Positions 16,329 through 25,003 of a stretch of 59,505 nt of DNA are shown piece by piece. Within the stretch, counting starts at the first letter, position 1. Every line of letters begins with the position of its first letter. The stretch spans positions 1-59,505 of the forward strand of contig CADCGB010000014.1 in assembly GCA_902800815.1 (NCBI GenBank). The letters run 5' to 3'. The DNA is from Fibrobacter succinogenes (GTDB lineage Bacteria > Fibrobacterota > Fibrobacteria > Fibrobacterales > Fibrobacteraceae). The notes under the pieces were generated by a model. The model had not been told where the DNA came from. It ran no database searches and saw nothing but the letters and a program-made list of their open reading frames with translations. The position numbers and the translations under genes were made by a program.

Positions 16329-17375
16329 TTGTCCTTAGATATTACAGAAAACATTCGCCACCATGGGTTCAAGCGCCTGCTGCTTGCGGTTTCGGGCGGT
16401 CTAGATTCTATTTGTCTCGCGCATTATTTCATTGCAAATCGCGAAGCGCTCGGCATCGAATGGCTGGGACTCGCGCATGTGCATCACGGACTACGCGAAG
16501 GAACTGCGGACAGGGATGCTGCATTTGTCGAGGCTTTCGCTCGCAAGCACAACGTTCCGTTTTTCTTGAAGAAACTGGATGGAGTTGAGCTAAAGAATGC
16601 CGAGGGTTCGCTCGAAGAGAATGCGAGAGATGCTAGGTACAAGGCGCTGCAAGATGTCGCCAAAAATTGTGACGCAATCGTGACAGCGCACCATGCAGGC
16701 GACCAGGCGGAAACGATGTACATGCGGCTCAAGCGCGGAACAACCCTTGCCGGGCTGAGAGGGATTCAGGAAACAAGGGCGGTGCCCGGGCATGACATTG
16801 CGATTTTCCGTCCTTTCCTGAACGTGACGCGCGGGGAACTGCTCGCCTACGCCCGCGAGAACAAACTCGAATGGTGCGAGGACGAGAGCAATGATGACGT
16901 GACGTTCGCACGCAACTTTACAAGGCACAAGGCACTCCCCCATCTCGAAGAAACATGCCCCGGAGCGACGGAACAACTCTGCCGGATTGCAGGGATTGCT
17001 GACAGGGCGTATGCCAAGGTGATTGCAAAGTGCGAGGCAGTTTTCGACTCGATCTTGGTTAAGCAAGATCCTTCGACTCCGCTACGCTTCGCTCAGGATG
17101 ACACTCACACAATCACCCTGGACAAGAAAAAGCTCAACAAGATCCTGCGGGAGCATGCCGACGCGGACCTCTCGGAAATGTTCCGGCTGTGGCTCTCGGA
17201 GCAGGGACTGCGTTTTCCCATCGCCTTCTTCTACAGCCCGAAGGAACCCGCACACGTCAAAATCCCCGTACGTGCGGCCTACCGCAAGCGTTCTATCGCT
17301 AAAATCGGCCGTACTGTCCGGATTTGCGAGTTCAGCACCCCCGAGGAAGCCCAGAAATTTGTATCTTGCGAGTGA
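16329..17375 (+). CDS. tilS: tRNA(Ile)-lysidine synthase
   Basis: A 348-residue N-type ATP pyrophosphatase. The P-loop motif AVSGGLDS (20-27) and HVHHGLRE fit TilS, which converts C34 of the CAU tRNA-Ile to lysidine so it reads AUA. Later motifs THHAGDQAETMYMRLKRG-like (AHHAGDQAET) and RPFLNVTRGELLAY also match. No ATG is available: TTG 16329 has AAAGG 8 nt upstream and gives a family-like N-terminus, while TTG 16308 lies closer to the divergent promoter. A palindromic repeat is inserted in frame (about residues 241-259) between the catalytic and C-terminal domains. First gene of tilS-ftsH-folP-cdaA. Confidence 0.92.
   Translation: MSLDITENIRHHGFKRLLLAVSGGLDSICLAHYFIANREALGIEWLGLAHVHHGLREGTADRDAAFVEAFARKHNVPFFLKKLDGVELKNAEGSLEENARDARYKALQDVAKNCDAIVTAHHAGDQAETMYMRLKRGTTLAGLRGIQETRAVPGHDIAIFRPFLNVTRGELLAYARENKLEWCEDESNDDVTFARNFTRHKALPHLEETCPGATEQLCRIAGIADRAYAKVIAKCEAVFDSILVKQDPSTPLRFAQDDTHTITLDKKKLNKILREHADADLSEMFRLWLSEQGLRFPIAFFYSPKEPAHVKIPVRAAYRKRSIAKIGRTVRICEFSTPEEAQKFVSCE
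17051..17104. repeat. In-frame palindromic dispersed repeat in tilS
   Basis: A hairpin GATCTTG-GTTAAG-CAAGATC (17051-17070) is followed by a unit with ends ATCCTTCG and AGGATGAC (17069-17104) and the core CCGCTACGCTTCGCTC. The same unit type (TTCTTCGCTACGCTC...GATGAC) occurs between genes at about 59030-59050. It is translated as about 18 residues including QDPSTPLRFAQDD. Confidence 0.7.
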
Positions 17376-17392
17376 ATATATAAAGGATTATA

Positions 17393-19531
17393 ATGAGCCA
17401 AATCAAGAAGCCCGCCTCCCCGTTTAAGAATCGGAACTTTATCATCGTTCTTATTATGCTTGTCATGCTGTTCGTGATGTTCCCGCTAACCGGGCAGGAC
17501 AAGGAACAGAACCTGACGCGTACCGAATTCTTGGCCATGATGGGAGATTCCACCAAGGTCATTACCGAACTTTCGCTCCAGAAGACCCCCGACGGCATCA
17601 TCATCGAGGGCGCCTACAAACTTAGCCCCGAAGAAATCGCCGAGGCCGCAAAGAACAAGAGCGCCATCTCGAGGATAACCCGCAACGAGGCCGACGCGAC
17701 TACACGCCACTTCACAAGCCACATGCTCGAGATTAGCAACGAGCAGATTACCGCATGGGAAATGTTCAAGGGCGTGAAGGTGAAGGTCATCCACGAATCG
17801 ACCACGTGGATCGACACCATCATGACGTTCCTCCCGCTTATCATCATCATCGTGTTCTTCTGGGTCATGACGAGCCGCCAGATGGGCGGTGGCGGCAAGA
17901 ACCCGTTCAGCTTTGGCAAGAGCCAGGCAAAGATTATCGGTAACGACCCAAAGAAGAAGACCACGTTCAACGACGTGGCGGGTTGCGACGAGGCAAAGCA
18001 GGACCTGCAGGAACTCGTGGAATTCCTGAAAGACCCGAAAAAGTACGACGAACTCGGTGGACGCATTCCGAAGGGAGCCCTGCTCGTGGGGCCTCCGGGT
18101 ACCGGCAAGACGCTCCTCGCCCGCGCTGTCGCTGGCGAAGCGGGAGTACCGTTCTTCAGCATGTCGGGTTCGGACTTCGTGGAAATGTTCGTGGGCGTGG
18201 GCGCAAGCCGCGTACGCGACCTTTTCGATACCGGCAAGAAGAACGCTCCGTGCATCTTGTTTATTGACGAAATTGACGCAGTGGGTCGCCAGCGTGGCGC
18301 AGGCCTCGGTGGCGGGCACGATGAACGCGAACAGACCCTGAACCAGTTGCTCGTTGAAATGGACGGCTTCGCTGCAAACGAAGGCGTCATATTGATCGCC
18401 GCCACGAACCGCCCCGACGTGCTCGACAAGGCACTGCTCCGTCCGGGCCGCTTCGACCGCCAGATTGTGGTGGGCCTCCCCGACCTCAAGGGCCGCGAAG
18501 AAATCCTGAAAGTGCATTTGAAGAAGCGCAAGGTACCGCTCGACAAGGATGTGGACGTAAGCGCCATCGCGAAGGGAACACCGGGACTCGCCGGTGCAGA
18601 CCTCGAGAACCTCGTGAACGAGGCCGCCCTCCTGGCCGCGCGATTCAACAACAAGAAGGTCACGATGCTCGACTTCGAGGAAGCCCGCGACAAGCTCAGC
18701 ATGGGTGCCGAGCGCCGCACGCTCCTAATGACCGACGAAGAGAAGCGCCACACCGCCTACCACGAAGCCGGCCACGCCCTGATGACGCTCCTGTGCAAGC
18801 ACTCTGACCCGCTCCACAAGATTACGATTATTCCGCGCGGCCGCGCCCTCGGCGTCACGATGAGCCTCCCGGAACGCGACCAGGTAAGTTATAGCCGCGA
18901 ATACGCCGAGGAACGCATCATGATCATGATGTCGGGCCGCCTCGCAGAACTCATATTCTTCAACCACCAGAGCACGGGTGCCAGCAACGACATCCAGCGC
19001 GCCACCGAACTTGCACGCAAGATGGTCACGGAATGGGGCTTCGACGAAGAGATTGGTCCGGTATGCTACAGCCGTGCCGATGGCGAAGTGTTCCTGGGCC
19101 GCGAAATCAGCAAGCCAAAGGAAATGTCCGAAATGATGGCCGAGAAAATCGACAACGCCGTCAACGGACTCATCAAGCGCATGGACCAGGCCGCACGCAA
19201 GCTCCTTGAAGAAAACAAGGACAAGCTCGTTGACCTCGCCGAGGCGCTGTTCGAATTCGAAGTGCTCGATCGTGAAGAAATCGACAAGGTCATGGCAGGC
19301 GAAAAGCTTACCGGCACCAAGAAGAGCCGCCAGTACCAGGCGCTCGAGGAAATGGCCGAAAAGAAGAAGCGCGAAGAGACGCCCCCGCCCGACCCGGGAA
19401 AGCAGCCGCCGGTCGCTCCGGTAGCAGACGCCCCCGTTGCCGAAATCAAGCCGAGCCCCGCAACAGGGACAACGCCGGCAAATGACGGCGAAGCACATTC
19501 CGTCGAAACTCCACACCAGGAAAATACCTAG
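17393..19531 (+). CDS. ftsH: ATP-dependent zinc metalloprotease FtsH
   Basis: A 712-residue membrane AAA+ protease. Two transmembrane segments (about 16-33 and 143-160) flank a periplasmic domain. The AAA module has Walker A GPPGTGKT (233-240), Walker B FIDEIDAV and the second region of homology [20 protein letters not shown]. The zinc site is HEAGH (457-461). FtsH degrades membrane and regulatory proteins. The C-terminal 60 or so residues are a Pro/Ala/Glu-rich tail beyond the usual end. AAAGGA precedes the ATG. It lies 17 bp after tilS and directly abuts folP, an arrangement seen in many bacteria. Confidence 0.98.
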   Translation: MSQIKKPASPFKNRNFIIVLIMLVMLFVMFPLTGQDKEQNLTRTEFLAMMGDSTKVITELSLQKTPDGIIIEGAYKLSPEEIAEAAKNKSAISRITRNEADATTRHFTSHMLEISNEQITAWEMFKGVKVKVIHESTTWIDTIMTFLPLIIIIVFFWVMTSRQMGGGGKNPFSFGKSQAKIIGNDPKKKTTFNDVAGCDEAKQDLQELVEFLKDPKKYDELGGRIPKGALLVGPPGTGKTLLARAVAGEAGVPFFSMSGSDFVEMFVGVGASRVRDLFDTGKKNAPCILFIDEIDAVGRQRGAGLGGGHDEREQTLNQLLVEMDGFAANEGVILIAATNRPDVLDKALLRPGRFDRQIVVGLPDLKGREEILKVHLKKRKVPLDKDVDVSAIAKGTPGLAGADLENLVNEAALLAARFNNKKVTMLDFEEARDKLSMGAERRTLLMTDEEKRHTAYHEAGHALMTLLCKHSDPLHKITIIPRGRALGVTMSLPERDQVSYSREYAEERIMIMMSGRLAELIFFNHQSTGASNDIQRATELARKMVTEWGFDEEIGPVCYSRADGEVFLGREISKPKEMSEMMAEKIDNAVNGLIKRMDQAARKLLEENKDKLVDLAEALFEFEVLDREEIDKVMAGEKLTGTKKSRQYQALEEMAEKKKREETPPPDPGKQPPVAPVADAPVAEIKPSPATGTTPANDGEAHSVETPHQENT

Positions 19532-20443
19532 ATGCTGAAGCCGATCCTGGAACAAAGTCGCGCCCTCCCCTGGAAAGTCGGGAACAAGGTCATCCCCTGT
19601 TCCACGCCCTTAATCATGGGCATCGTGAACGTGACTCCGGACAGTTTCTTTGACGGCGGCAAGCACAAATCGCCCGAGGCAGCCTACGAGCATGCGGTAT
19701 CGCTCCTACAGCAAGGAGCAGACATTCTCGATATCGGCGGGGAAAGCAGCAGGCCCGGTAGTGCCCCCGTAAGCGAACAGGAAGAAATGGACCGCGTGTG
19801 CCCCGTAGTGGAGGCGCTCGCCCAGCTTTTGAACATTTCGGGCGACCTGGAGAATCCGGGTTCCCGCGAGTTCTACATCTCAGTTGATACCGTAAAGTCA
19901 CGTGTCGCGCGCGAATGCATGAAACTCGGAGCGCACATCATAAACGACATTAGCGCCTGCGCAATGGACCCCGAAATGCCCGCCGTCGCAGCCCAGACAG
20001 GTGCAAGCGTGGTACTCAACCACATGCGCGGTACCTTCGGGAACATGCAACAGGATTTCAAGCCCTACGCCAATGTGGTCGCAGAAGTGCGCGAAGAACT
20101 GGTATCGCGCGCGGAAGCCCTGATGCAGGCAGGCGTCGAGAAGTCCAAGATTTGCATTGACCCCGGCATCGGATTCGGGAAAACCGCACAGGACAATATC
20201 GACCTGATGAAGTCTACCGAGGAATTCCTCACGGAAGGCTACCCCATCCTTGTGGGTACGTCGCGAAAGTCCTATATCGGGAAGATTACAGGCCTCGAAA
20301 GCAGCGACAGACTCATCCCGACCGTAACGGCAGGCATAATCGCCACCCTCGGAGGGGCTTCTGTTATCCGCGTCCACGACGTACGCGAGGCAAAAGAATC
20401 TATACTTTACCTGGAGGCGCTGAAGACCCATGGTACTGTTTAA
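19532..20443 (+). CDS. folP: Dihydropteroate synthase
   Basis: A 303-residue TIM-barrel enzyme of folate synthesis joining p-aminobenzoate to dihydropterin pyrophosphate. Visible motifs: MGIVNVTPDSFFDGG near residue 29 (loop 1), DILDIGGESSRPGS, INDISA, DPGIGFGKT, and GTSRKSYIG. Length is a little above the usual 280. It starts at the base after the ftsH stop and overlaps cdaA by 14 bp, so ftsH, folP and cdaA are translationally linked. Confidence 0.97.
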   Translation: MLKPILEQSRALPWKVGNKVIPCSTPLIMGIVNVTPDSFFDGGKHKSPEAAYEHAVSLLQQGADILDIGGESSRPGSAPVSEQEEMDRVCPVVEALAQLLNISGDLENPGSREFYISVDTVKSRVARECMKLGAHIINDISACAMDPEMPAVAAQTGASVVLNHMRGTFGNMQQDFKPYANVVAEVREELVSRAEALMQAGVEKSKICIDPGIGFGKTAQDNIDLMKSTEEFLTEGYPILVGTSRKSYIGKITGLESSDRLIPTVTAGIIATLGGASVIRVHDVREAKESILYLEALKTHGTV

Positions 20444-21263
20444 ACTTTTCGATGTCATCGACGTGAGAATGGCGGACCTGCTTGACGTCCTCCTTATCTC
20501 CATCCTCCTTTACTACGTGTTCCTGCTGTTCCGCGGAACACGCGCCGTGCAGATGATCGTTGGCGGTCTTTTGCTGATTGTCGCCTGGCTCATCGCCCAG
20601 TGGTGGGAACTGCGAAGCATCTCTTGGATCCTCAGTAACCTTACCGGAATCGGCATTATCGCACTCGTGATTCTTTTCCAGCCCGAAATTCGAAGCGCCC
20701 TTACCCGTATTGGCCAGACCATTAGCCGCGCCGATATCCGGCAACTGTTCTTCCATTCCAGCGGCCTTGACGAGGTCACGGAATCCATCACATCGGCAGT
20801 ACAGGACCTCGCGAAGAACCACGTGGGTGCGCTTATCGTGCTCGAAAAGCGCGTGGGTCTGCGTAACTACGAAGAGACAGGCGAAATCCTAAACGCAAAA
20901 ATCAGTTCCCGCCTGCTCCGTGCACTCTTCTTCCCGAATTCAGCCCTCCACGATGGTGCCGTGCTCCTGAACAGCCACAGCATCGTCGCCGCAGGCTGCA
21001 TCCTCCCCATGCCCACGGGTAACGCCGAAGGCGATGCAGGCTATGGTATGCGTCACCGCGCCGCAAAGGCTCTCGCCGCAGAATGCGACGCCATGGTGAT
21101 TGTCGTTTCCGAAGAAACCGGCGGCATCTCGATTGCCTACCGCAATAGCCTGCGCCGCAAATTGAGCATCAAGGAACTCGAGGCCGAAATCAAGCGCCAC
21201 TGGGCAGAACTCTTCCGAGAACAGGTCGTTGTACCGGAGAAGGTCGACGTAGAAGACAACTAG
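20430..21263 (+). CDS. cdaA: Diadenylate cyclase (c-di-AMP synthase, CdaA type)
   Basis: A 277-residue membrane-bound cyclase. The N-terminus has three hydrophobic segments (about 17-34, 38-57, 70-84), followed by a DAC domain with HDGA (Asp175-Gly-Ala) and GMRHRAA (208-212), the two nucleotide-binding motifs. It makes c-di-AMP from two ATP, a messenger controlling osmolyte and cell-wall balance. In many bacteria cdaA is followed by cdaR; here the next gene is instead a membrane-anchored sulfatase-modifying-factor-like protein. The overlap with folP is typical. Confidence 0.96.
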   Translation: MVLFKLFDVIDVRMADLLDVLLISILLYYVFLLFRGTRAVQMIVGGLLLIVAWLIAQWWELRSISWILSNLTGIGIIALVILFQPEIRSALTRIGQTISRADIRQLFFHSSGLDEVTESITSAVQDLAKNHVGALIVLEKRVGLRNYEETGEILNAKISSRLLRALFFPNSALHDGAVLLNSHSIVAAGCILPMPTGNAEGDAGYGMRHRAAKALAAECDAMVIVVSEETGGISIAYRNSLRRKLSIKELEAEIKRHWAELFREQVVVPEKVDVEDN

Positions 21264-21291
21264 CAAGAAACATTTTTAGAACTACGGCAAT

Positions 21292-22557
21292 ATGAACGAG
21301 AACAAGGAAAATACGCAAGAAAGCAAGAACGCGAGCAAGAGAAAGAAGAAGAACATCGCCGTACTGGTCATCATGTTCCTCCTCTTGCTGTGCCTGTTCA
21401 TTGTGCAGTGCCAGCTCGACAAGATTAAGCAGGAAGCCCAGCAGAAGGCGCAGGAAACGGAACTCGAAGCCCGCCAGAAGCATATCCTCGATAGCCTCCG
21501 CAGGATCGAGCAGGCAAAGGCCGACAGCCTTGCGAATGCAGAAGCAGCCCGCATTGCCGACAGTTTACGCCTGGCCGATAGCGCAAGGGTCGCAGACTCC
21601 CTGCGTGTAGCAGATTCTCTCGCAGCGCTCAAGCCCGAAATAAACAAGGACAGCCTGAAGCACGCACGAGATAGCATCAAGCATGTGCGCGACAGCATCC
21701 GTGCCGTGAACGATTCGCTCCAGAAGGCGGAACAGGCCCGCAACGACAGCCTCGCAAAACTCGAGAAGGCACGCCTCGACTCGCTCGAAAAGAAGCGCGT
21801 GCAGGACAGCATCCGCGCCGCAGACCAGACTCCCCCGACTGCAGAAATCGTACCGCCCAGCGGCCGCTACTATGACCCCATCAAGCTGAAGGTCAAGTGC
21901 GACGAGATCAAGTGCAAGACATTCCTTTCCATAGGCGACACACTGAACCCCGTAGAGGCGGGCAAGGCCGTAGAATACAACAAGACCGGCAGCGTGTTCT
22001 ACTTTGCGGAAGACTCCGTCGGGAACCGCACCAAGTGGGAAGAAGCAAAATACGACATGGCTTCGGACAACATCTGCGGCAAGAACGCATACCCCGTTCC
22101 CGTTGGCGGGAAGACGGTTTGCGTGGACGCCTACGAATATCCGAACGAAGCCGATGCCAACCCGCGCGACATGGTGAGCCAGGAACAGGCAGAAGAACTC
22201 TGCAAGCAGGCGGGTAAGCACCTGTGCAGTATCGACGAATGGCAGGCGGCATGCCGCGGCAAGGACAAGACGCGATTCTCGTATGGTGACGGCTACAAGC
22301 AGAACAAGTGCAACACCAACACCAAGGCCATGAAGCGCAGCGGGCGCAAGGAACAGTGCCGCAGCTGGTTCGGCATGTACGACATGAACGGAAACCTGTG
22401 GGAATGGACCTCGACCAAGAGCAAGGACCACCCGAATATGTTCCTCGTGGCAGGCGGTGCCTGGAACACGAACAACGAAAGCAAGTGCACCGACAGCAAG
22501 TTCAGCTTCTATCCGCAGAACCAGTACCCGAGCGTCGGGTTCCGCTGCTGTAAGTAA
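21292..22557 (+). CDS. Membrane-anchored coiled-coil protein with FGE/sulfatase-modifying-factor domain
   Basis: A 421-residue protein. A basic N-tail and one transmembrane segment (about 22-40) come first. A long charged coiled-coil rod (about 41-180) follows, built from repeated ADSLR/VADSL units. A chitobiase-C-like beta domain (about 182-245, PPTAEIVPPSGRYYDPIKLKV) is next, then a formylglycine-generating-enzyme-type domain (about 252-421) with LCSIDEWQAACRG, GMYDMNGNLWEWTS and a final SVGFRCC. Such domains often act as ligand-binding or scaffold modules rather than enzymes. The rod would let the domain reach from the inner membrane across the periplasm. It lies 28 bp after cdaA, where a CdaR-type partner is often found; any link to c-di-AMP is inference. 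Confidence 0.8.
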   Translation: MNENKENTQESKNASKRKKKNIAVLVIMFLLLLCLFIVQCQLDKIKQEAQQKAQETELEARQKHILDSLRRIEQAKADSLANAEAARIADSLRLADSARVADSLRVADSLAALKPEINKDSLKHARDSIKHVRDSIRAVNDSLQKAEQARNDSLAKLEKARLDSLEKKRVQDSIRAADQTPPTAEIVPPSGRYYDPIKLKVKCDEIKCKTFLSIGDTLNPVEAGKAVEYNKTGSVFYFAEDSVGNRTKWEEAKYDMASDNICGKNAYPVPVGGKTVCVDAYEYPNEADANPRDMVSQEQAEELCKQAGKHLCSIDEWQAACRGKDKTRFSYGDGYKQNKCNTNTKAMKRSGRKEQCRSWFGMYDMNGNLWEWTSTKSKDHPNMFLVAGGAWNTNNESKCTDSKFSFYPQNQYPSVGFRCCK

Positions 22558-22571
22558 GAGAACATTTTACC

Positions 22572-22592
22572 GGGCAAACTTGTTTGCCCTTC
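22572..22592. terminator. Probable terminator between convergent genes
   Basis: Perfect stem GGGCAAA (22572-22578), loop CTTG, TTTGCCC (22583-22589), followed by TTCC on the plus strand. The T-tract is short, so strength is uncertain. It is well placed between the FGE-like gene and the convergent M15-like gene. Confidence 0.5.
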
Positions 22593-22595
22593 CAG

Positions 22596-23144
22596 TTATT
22601 CCGGGACTTCGAGCAGTTCTACGTGCAGGTGTTCGGCTTCGCCCTTTTCCCACAGCACCCTGAAGCGATAGCCCAACCGCAGCTGCGCCATTTCAACAAT
22701 CTCACGGCGCTTGTTCATAGGCAGGTTCACAATCCGAAAATCTAGCGCGGCATTCATGTAGTGCTTCGAATTTTTCGCATGGTACGGGTAGTCGTTGCCA
22801 CTCGTAATGACGGGTATGTAATCATCGCCCATAACCTTATGGAAACAGTGTACGACCTCGATTCCGGCACTATCCATCACGGGGAGCAGACTCTCGAGGT
22901 ATACCCCCTCCTTCTGACGCGTCCGCTGAAGCAGCAACCTGTGTACACCATCCTTCGAGAACGGCCGGTTCTTCGCCTTTAGGCTGCGCAAGTATTCTTC
23001 CGCATCGAAAACGATTTCTTCATGCTTGATTTCGACATGCGGAACGGGCTGTATTTTCGAGTTCAAAAAGAAGTAACCACCCACCACAGCAGCAATGGCA
23101 AGAATTGGCGCGATTAAATACAAATGTTTAACAAAAAATTGCAT
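22596..23144 (-). CDS. M15-like (DD-peptidase fold) envelope protein
   Basis: A 182-residue protein with an N-terminal transmembrane or uncleaved signal segment (about 8-27). The C-terminal domain shows the M15/hedgehog-type zinc pattern: SKHYMNAALDFR (His, Asp) and EHLHVELL (His). These match the SxHxxGxAxD and HxHxE motifs of D-Ala-D-Ala peptidases. It probably cuts or binds peptidoglycan peptides in the periplasm. The Gly of the SxHxxG motif is replaced by Asn, so activity is not certain. ATG 23144 is preceded by GCGGAA. Divergent from the following lipoprotein gene. Confidence 0.72.
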   Translation of the reverse strand: MQFFVKHLYLIAPILAIAAVVGGYFFLNSKIQPVPHVEIKHEEIVFDAEEYLRSLKAKNRPFSKDGVHRLLLQRTRQKEGVYLESLLPVMDSAGIEVVHCFHKVMGDDYIPVITSGNDYPYHAKNSKHYMNAALDFRIVNLPMNKRREIVEMAQLRLGYRFRVLWEKGEAEHLHVELLEVPE

Positions 23145-23176
23145 TTTTCCGCACACAAAAATACTATTTTAGTGGC

Positions 23177-23539
23177 ATGAAAAAGATTCTCGCTCTTATT
23201 ACCGTTTCCATTCTCCCCCTGATCTTCACCGCCTGCGGCCTTAAGTCCGATACAGGATCCTATATCGGCTACTGGCAGAGCGATGCGAACACCATCTTTG
23301 AAGTCCTTACCGAAAATGGCGAAGACTACATCATCCGCAACATCTACGGCGACCTTACCGCAAAGGTCGTGGATGGCGCTCTCCGCGGCAAGAACAACGT
23401 GGATATGGACTACTCCATGACGGTGAAGGGTGATTCCGCCTACTACCTGTTCGCGGACATTACTACCGGCTACAAGCGCATCACGAAGGACGAATACGAC
23501 AAGATCTACGCGACGCTCTCCAAGCCCGCAATCCAGTAA
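23177..23539 (+). CDS. Small lipoprotein of unknown function
   Basis: A 120-residue lipoprotein with signal peptide and lipobox IFTAC (Cys20). The mature part looks like a small beta domain (YIGYWQSDANTIFEVLTENG, a WxS start typical of lipocalin-like or META-like small barrels). No family can be named. Single gene with its own terminator. Confidence 0.8.
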   Translation: MKKILALITVSILPLIFTACGLKSDTGSYIGYWQSDANTIFEVLTENGEDYIIRNIYGDLTAKVVDGALRGKNNVDMDYSMTVKGDSAYYLFADITTGYKRITKDEYDKIYATLSKPAIQ

Positions 23540-23565
23540 TTCTGGATTACACGAAAAAAAATTTA

Positions 23566-23589
23566 AAGCCGCTTTGAAGCGGCTTTTTC
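23566..23589 (+). terminator. Rho-independent terminator
   Basis: Stem AGCCGCTT (23567-23574), loop TGA or similar, AGCGGCT, then TTTTTCGTTT. It closes the small lipoprotein gene. AAAAAAA before the stem could give weak termination in the other direction. Confidence 0.85.
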
Positions 23590-23640
23590 GTTTGTAGTTT
23601 ATAGTTTATCGTTGCGCGCTTATAGTTTATCGCGCGCGGC

Positions 23641-24411
23641 CTACTTGCCGTTCATCGTCTCGAGAACGATTTGCTCGAGCGCCTTCGCGTTGGGCACGCC
23701 ACTCCACACGCCCTTGATGTAGCCCTCGCTATCGAGCAGCATGAGGGTCGGTACGGCGCGAATCCCGTAACGCATCCACATTTCCTTCTTTGCGTCGCGG
23801 TAGAGCGGGTACGGCGAGCGGTGTTGCCTCTCGTAGAACGCGTTAAGCGTCGGGAGCGCCTCATCGGCAATACCGATGACTTCTAGCCCCTGGCTGCCGA
23901 GCTTGTTGTAGAGGTTCTCGAGAATCGGGAGCGTCTGCCTGCAGGGGCCACACCATGTGGCCCAGAAATCGAGCAATGTCGCCTTCGGTTTGTCTTTCCG
24001 CTTGTCGGCATTCTGGTAGAAGTTCTTGCCAAATTCCGCCATCTTGCTCCCGATGGCAGAACCCGTAAGGCTACTGATGTCATCGGGGCGGTCAGTGAGC
24101 TTTACCTTGAGGTTTTTCTTCTTGCCGTCGCGCAGGATTTCAACCGCAACGGTAGCACCCGCCTTGGAACTGGAAATGACGGAGGTTATCTGCGACATGT
24201 CGGCAAGCGGCTTACCCGCAAAGCCAATGACCTTGTCACCCGCGACAATGCCCGCGGCGACACAGCCCGAGCCGGGATGCACGCCCTTCACATCGAGCGC
24301 GAGGTGATTTTCGAATTCAGTTTTCTTGAAGATAAGCCCGAGCCACGGGCCCGCAAAGGAGGGTACCGTAGCAAGCAAAACCAGCAATAGCGCAGACAAA
24401 CTAAACCGCAT
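23641..24411 (-). CDS. Secreted PDZ-thioredoxin fusion protein
   Basis: A 256-residue exported protein. The signal peptide is cleaved near SFA-G (20/21). A PDZ domain (about 22-108) follows, with VHPGSGCVAAGIVAGDKVIGFAG, the peptide-binding and GDxI turn of PDZ folds. Then comes a TlpA-like thioredoxin domain (about 118-256) with WCGPC (Cys154, Cys157) and the cis-Pro turn RAVPT. The thioredoxin half would reduce or exchange disulfides in the periplasm, and the PDZ half probably holds a partner by its C-terminus. It lies 10 bp downstream of a barrel protein gene, so the two are likely cotranscribed. Confidence 0.88.
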   Translation of the reverse strand: MRFSLSALLLVLLATVPSFAGPWLGLIFKKTEFENHLALDVKGVHPGSGCVAAGIVAGDKVIGFAGKPLADMSQITSVISSSKAGATVAVEILRDGKKKNLKVKLTDRPDDISSLTGSAIGSKMAEFGKNFYQNADKRKDKPKATLLDFWATWCGPCRQTLPILENLYNKLGSQGLEVIGIADEALPTLNAFYERQHRSPYPLYRDAKKEMWMRYGIRAVPTLMLLDSEGYIKGVWSGVPNAKALEQIVLETMNGK

Positions 24412-24421
24412 AGACTAACCT

Positions 24422-24994
24422 TTAAAAGAACAGTACGGAAAACTTCAAGTAAAGGAAGAACCTTACCGGCTCCACGATGGGCAGGTGTTCGTTTTCCTTT
24501 TCGACAGGCTCGCCTATCACGTAGCTGCCGAAGAATTCAAGCCGCCCCGCAATCGAGCCCTTGTCGAAAAAGAGGATGTCACGGCCATAGCCGAACGACA
24601 CGACCGGCGAAAAATACGAACCGTCCTCGTGATCGAGGTAGAAGCCCGATACCGCAAACTTGAGAAAGTCGTCGTGACCGGAGCGCATGAGCGAGCCCAG
24701 AAAATACCAGTGCCAATCAATGCCCGCTTCCAGGAATTCCGCAGCGAACGGAACCGTCCCGAAAATTCCGAGCGAATGATTCTTATGCAACCTGTATTCC
24801 GCATCGACGCCTACCGAGCCATCAAATGTCTTGAGGTAGTAATCAAGCGAAGCTCCCCCGCCAAACAGAAACGAGGGCAGCGGACGTTCATCCTTCTTTG
24901 CACGGTCATCTATGGGTAGCCCCATAAAGTCATCGGCCAGGCACACGCCCGCGACAAACAGAACCACCAGCAATATTCGGGACAAGCGGATCAT
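24422..24994 (-). CDS. Exported beta-barrel-like protein
   Basis: A 190-residue protein with a signal peptide (RILLVVLFVAGVCLAD, cut near residue 20). The rest alternates short strands with Gly and aromatics (LFGGGASLDYYLKTF, FAVSGFYLDHEDG, SFGYGRDILFF) and ends in FLYLKFSVLFF, the aromatic C-terminus of outer-membrane barrels. Eight strands would fit the size. No family recognised. It is followed by the PDZ-thioredoxin gene and lies 9 bp after pyrD on the same strand. Confidence 0.7.
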   Translation of the reverse strand: MIRLSRILLVVLFVAGVCLADDFMGLPIDDRAKKDERPLPSFLFGGGASLDYYLKTFDGSVGVDAEYRLHKNHSLGIFGTVPFAAEFLEAGIDWHWYFLGSLMRSGHDDFLKFAVSGFYLDHEDGSYFSPVVSFGYGRDILFFDKGSIAGRLEFFGSYVIGEPVEKENEHLPIVEPVRFFLYLKFSVLFF

Positions 24995-25003
24995 TCTAAC
25001 AAA

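Noticed and set aside
23591..23640. Short direct repeats TATAGTTTATCG
   Set aside because: Only two copies next to a terminator. No CRISPR or tandem array.
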